Shown: positions 63,946-64,000 of the stretch, piece after piece | How the letters are laid out: each line of letters opens with the position of its first letter | Position numbering within the stretch: position 1 is the stretch's first letter | Source of the DNA: Cyclobacterium salsum | GTDB lineage: Bacteria; Bacteroidota; Bacteroidia; Cytophagales; Cyclobacteriaceae | Assembly: GCF_010119245.1 (NCBI RefSeq) | Contig: NZ_WNKG01000005.1 | Coordinates: 391,330-455,329, forward strand | Direction of reading: 5' to 3' | DNA length: 64,000 nucleotides | The notes under the pieces: generated by a model | What the model saw: only the letters and a program-made list of their open reading frames with translations | What the model was told of the DNA's origin: nothing | Database searches by the model: none | Position numbers and translations under genes: made by a program

Positions 63946-64000
63946 TGACCCGTCCTGAAAAAAGTTTACAGATTTAAATTTTATTCATTGTTAGTCCTAC
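63946..64000. mobile_element. Possible insertion-sequence end interrupting the repeat
   Basis: At 63945 the repeat unit stops within the AAAGAC arm and unrelated AT-rich sequence begins (TGACCCGTCCTGAAAAAAG). A TG-start and this kind of end resemble IS3-like termini in Bacteroidota from memory. No transposase is visible because the window ends. Confidence 0.35.

Overview
The window looks like chromosomal DNA of a Bacteroidota bacterium, most likely order Cytophagales (Cyclobacteriaceae-like). Supporting signs are putative promoters of the Bacteroidota type (TTG, about 20 bases, TAnnTTTG), a type IX secretion (T9SS) C-terminal domain, the rpmB-rpmG-DUF4295 ribosomal trio, a DAHP synthase with a C-terminal chorismate mutase, several TTG starts, and a family of six-bladed propeller lipoproteins. 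Family names come from reading the protein sequences; no database search was run.

Bases 1-47,900 are mostly core genome. 1-8.9 kb: end of a cysteine synthase, a conserved unknown, a secreted sugar isomerase-like protein, a ThuA-like protein, lysS with proline dehydrogenase, and a glycosidase-like protein. 9.1-15.8 kb: a compact phenylalanine/tyrosine operon (DAHP synthase-chorismate mutase, aroB, aroA, pheA, aminotransferase, tyrA). It appears to be controlled by transcription attenuation: a strong promoter, a 31-residue Phe/Tyr-rich leader peptide and a terminator whose 5' arm can pair with an upstream segment. 15.9-30.2 kb: arginine deiminase, LptD, an amidase, a phosphopantetheinyl transferase, a DivIVA-like protein, folB, dtd, an ABC-F/ModF-like ATPase and a MazG-like enzyme. 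30.3-47.9 kb: a 1529-residue secreted beta-helix/malectin protein, a MOSC protein, dnaK with a GroES-like gene, a porin beside an ammonium transporter, hemB, a HAD phosphatase with ornithine aminotransferase, ribosomal proteins and ftsY.

Bases 47.9-64.0 kb are an accessory island with copies of a 94-bp tandem repeat at both ends. It holds six propeller lipoproteins, a remnant of a seventh, two six-cysteine double-glycine peptides alternating with propellers in one operon, a remnant of a C39 peptidase (the protease domain of double-glycine peptide exporters), a HepT/MntA-type toxin-antitoxin pair with a fused HTH, a Uma2 nuclease-like protein, an AAA ATPase with a palindromic upstream site, a remnant of another such ATPase beside a different palindrome, and four copies of a multi-hairpin repeat. 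The peptide/propeller alternation together with the exporter remnant is the best candidate for a poorly described system: small secreted Cys-rich peptides paired with cell-surface propeller lipoproteins.

Decayed genes are frequent: a DinB fragment, a frameshifted small secreted protein, an alpha/beta-hydrolase with an internal deletion, and a frameshifted peptide precursor. The last bases may be the start of an insertion sequence that interrupts a repeat unit. I saw no tRNA, rRNA or CRISPR array.
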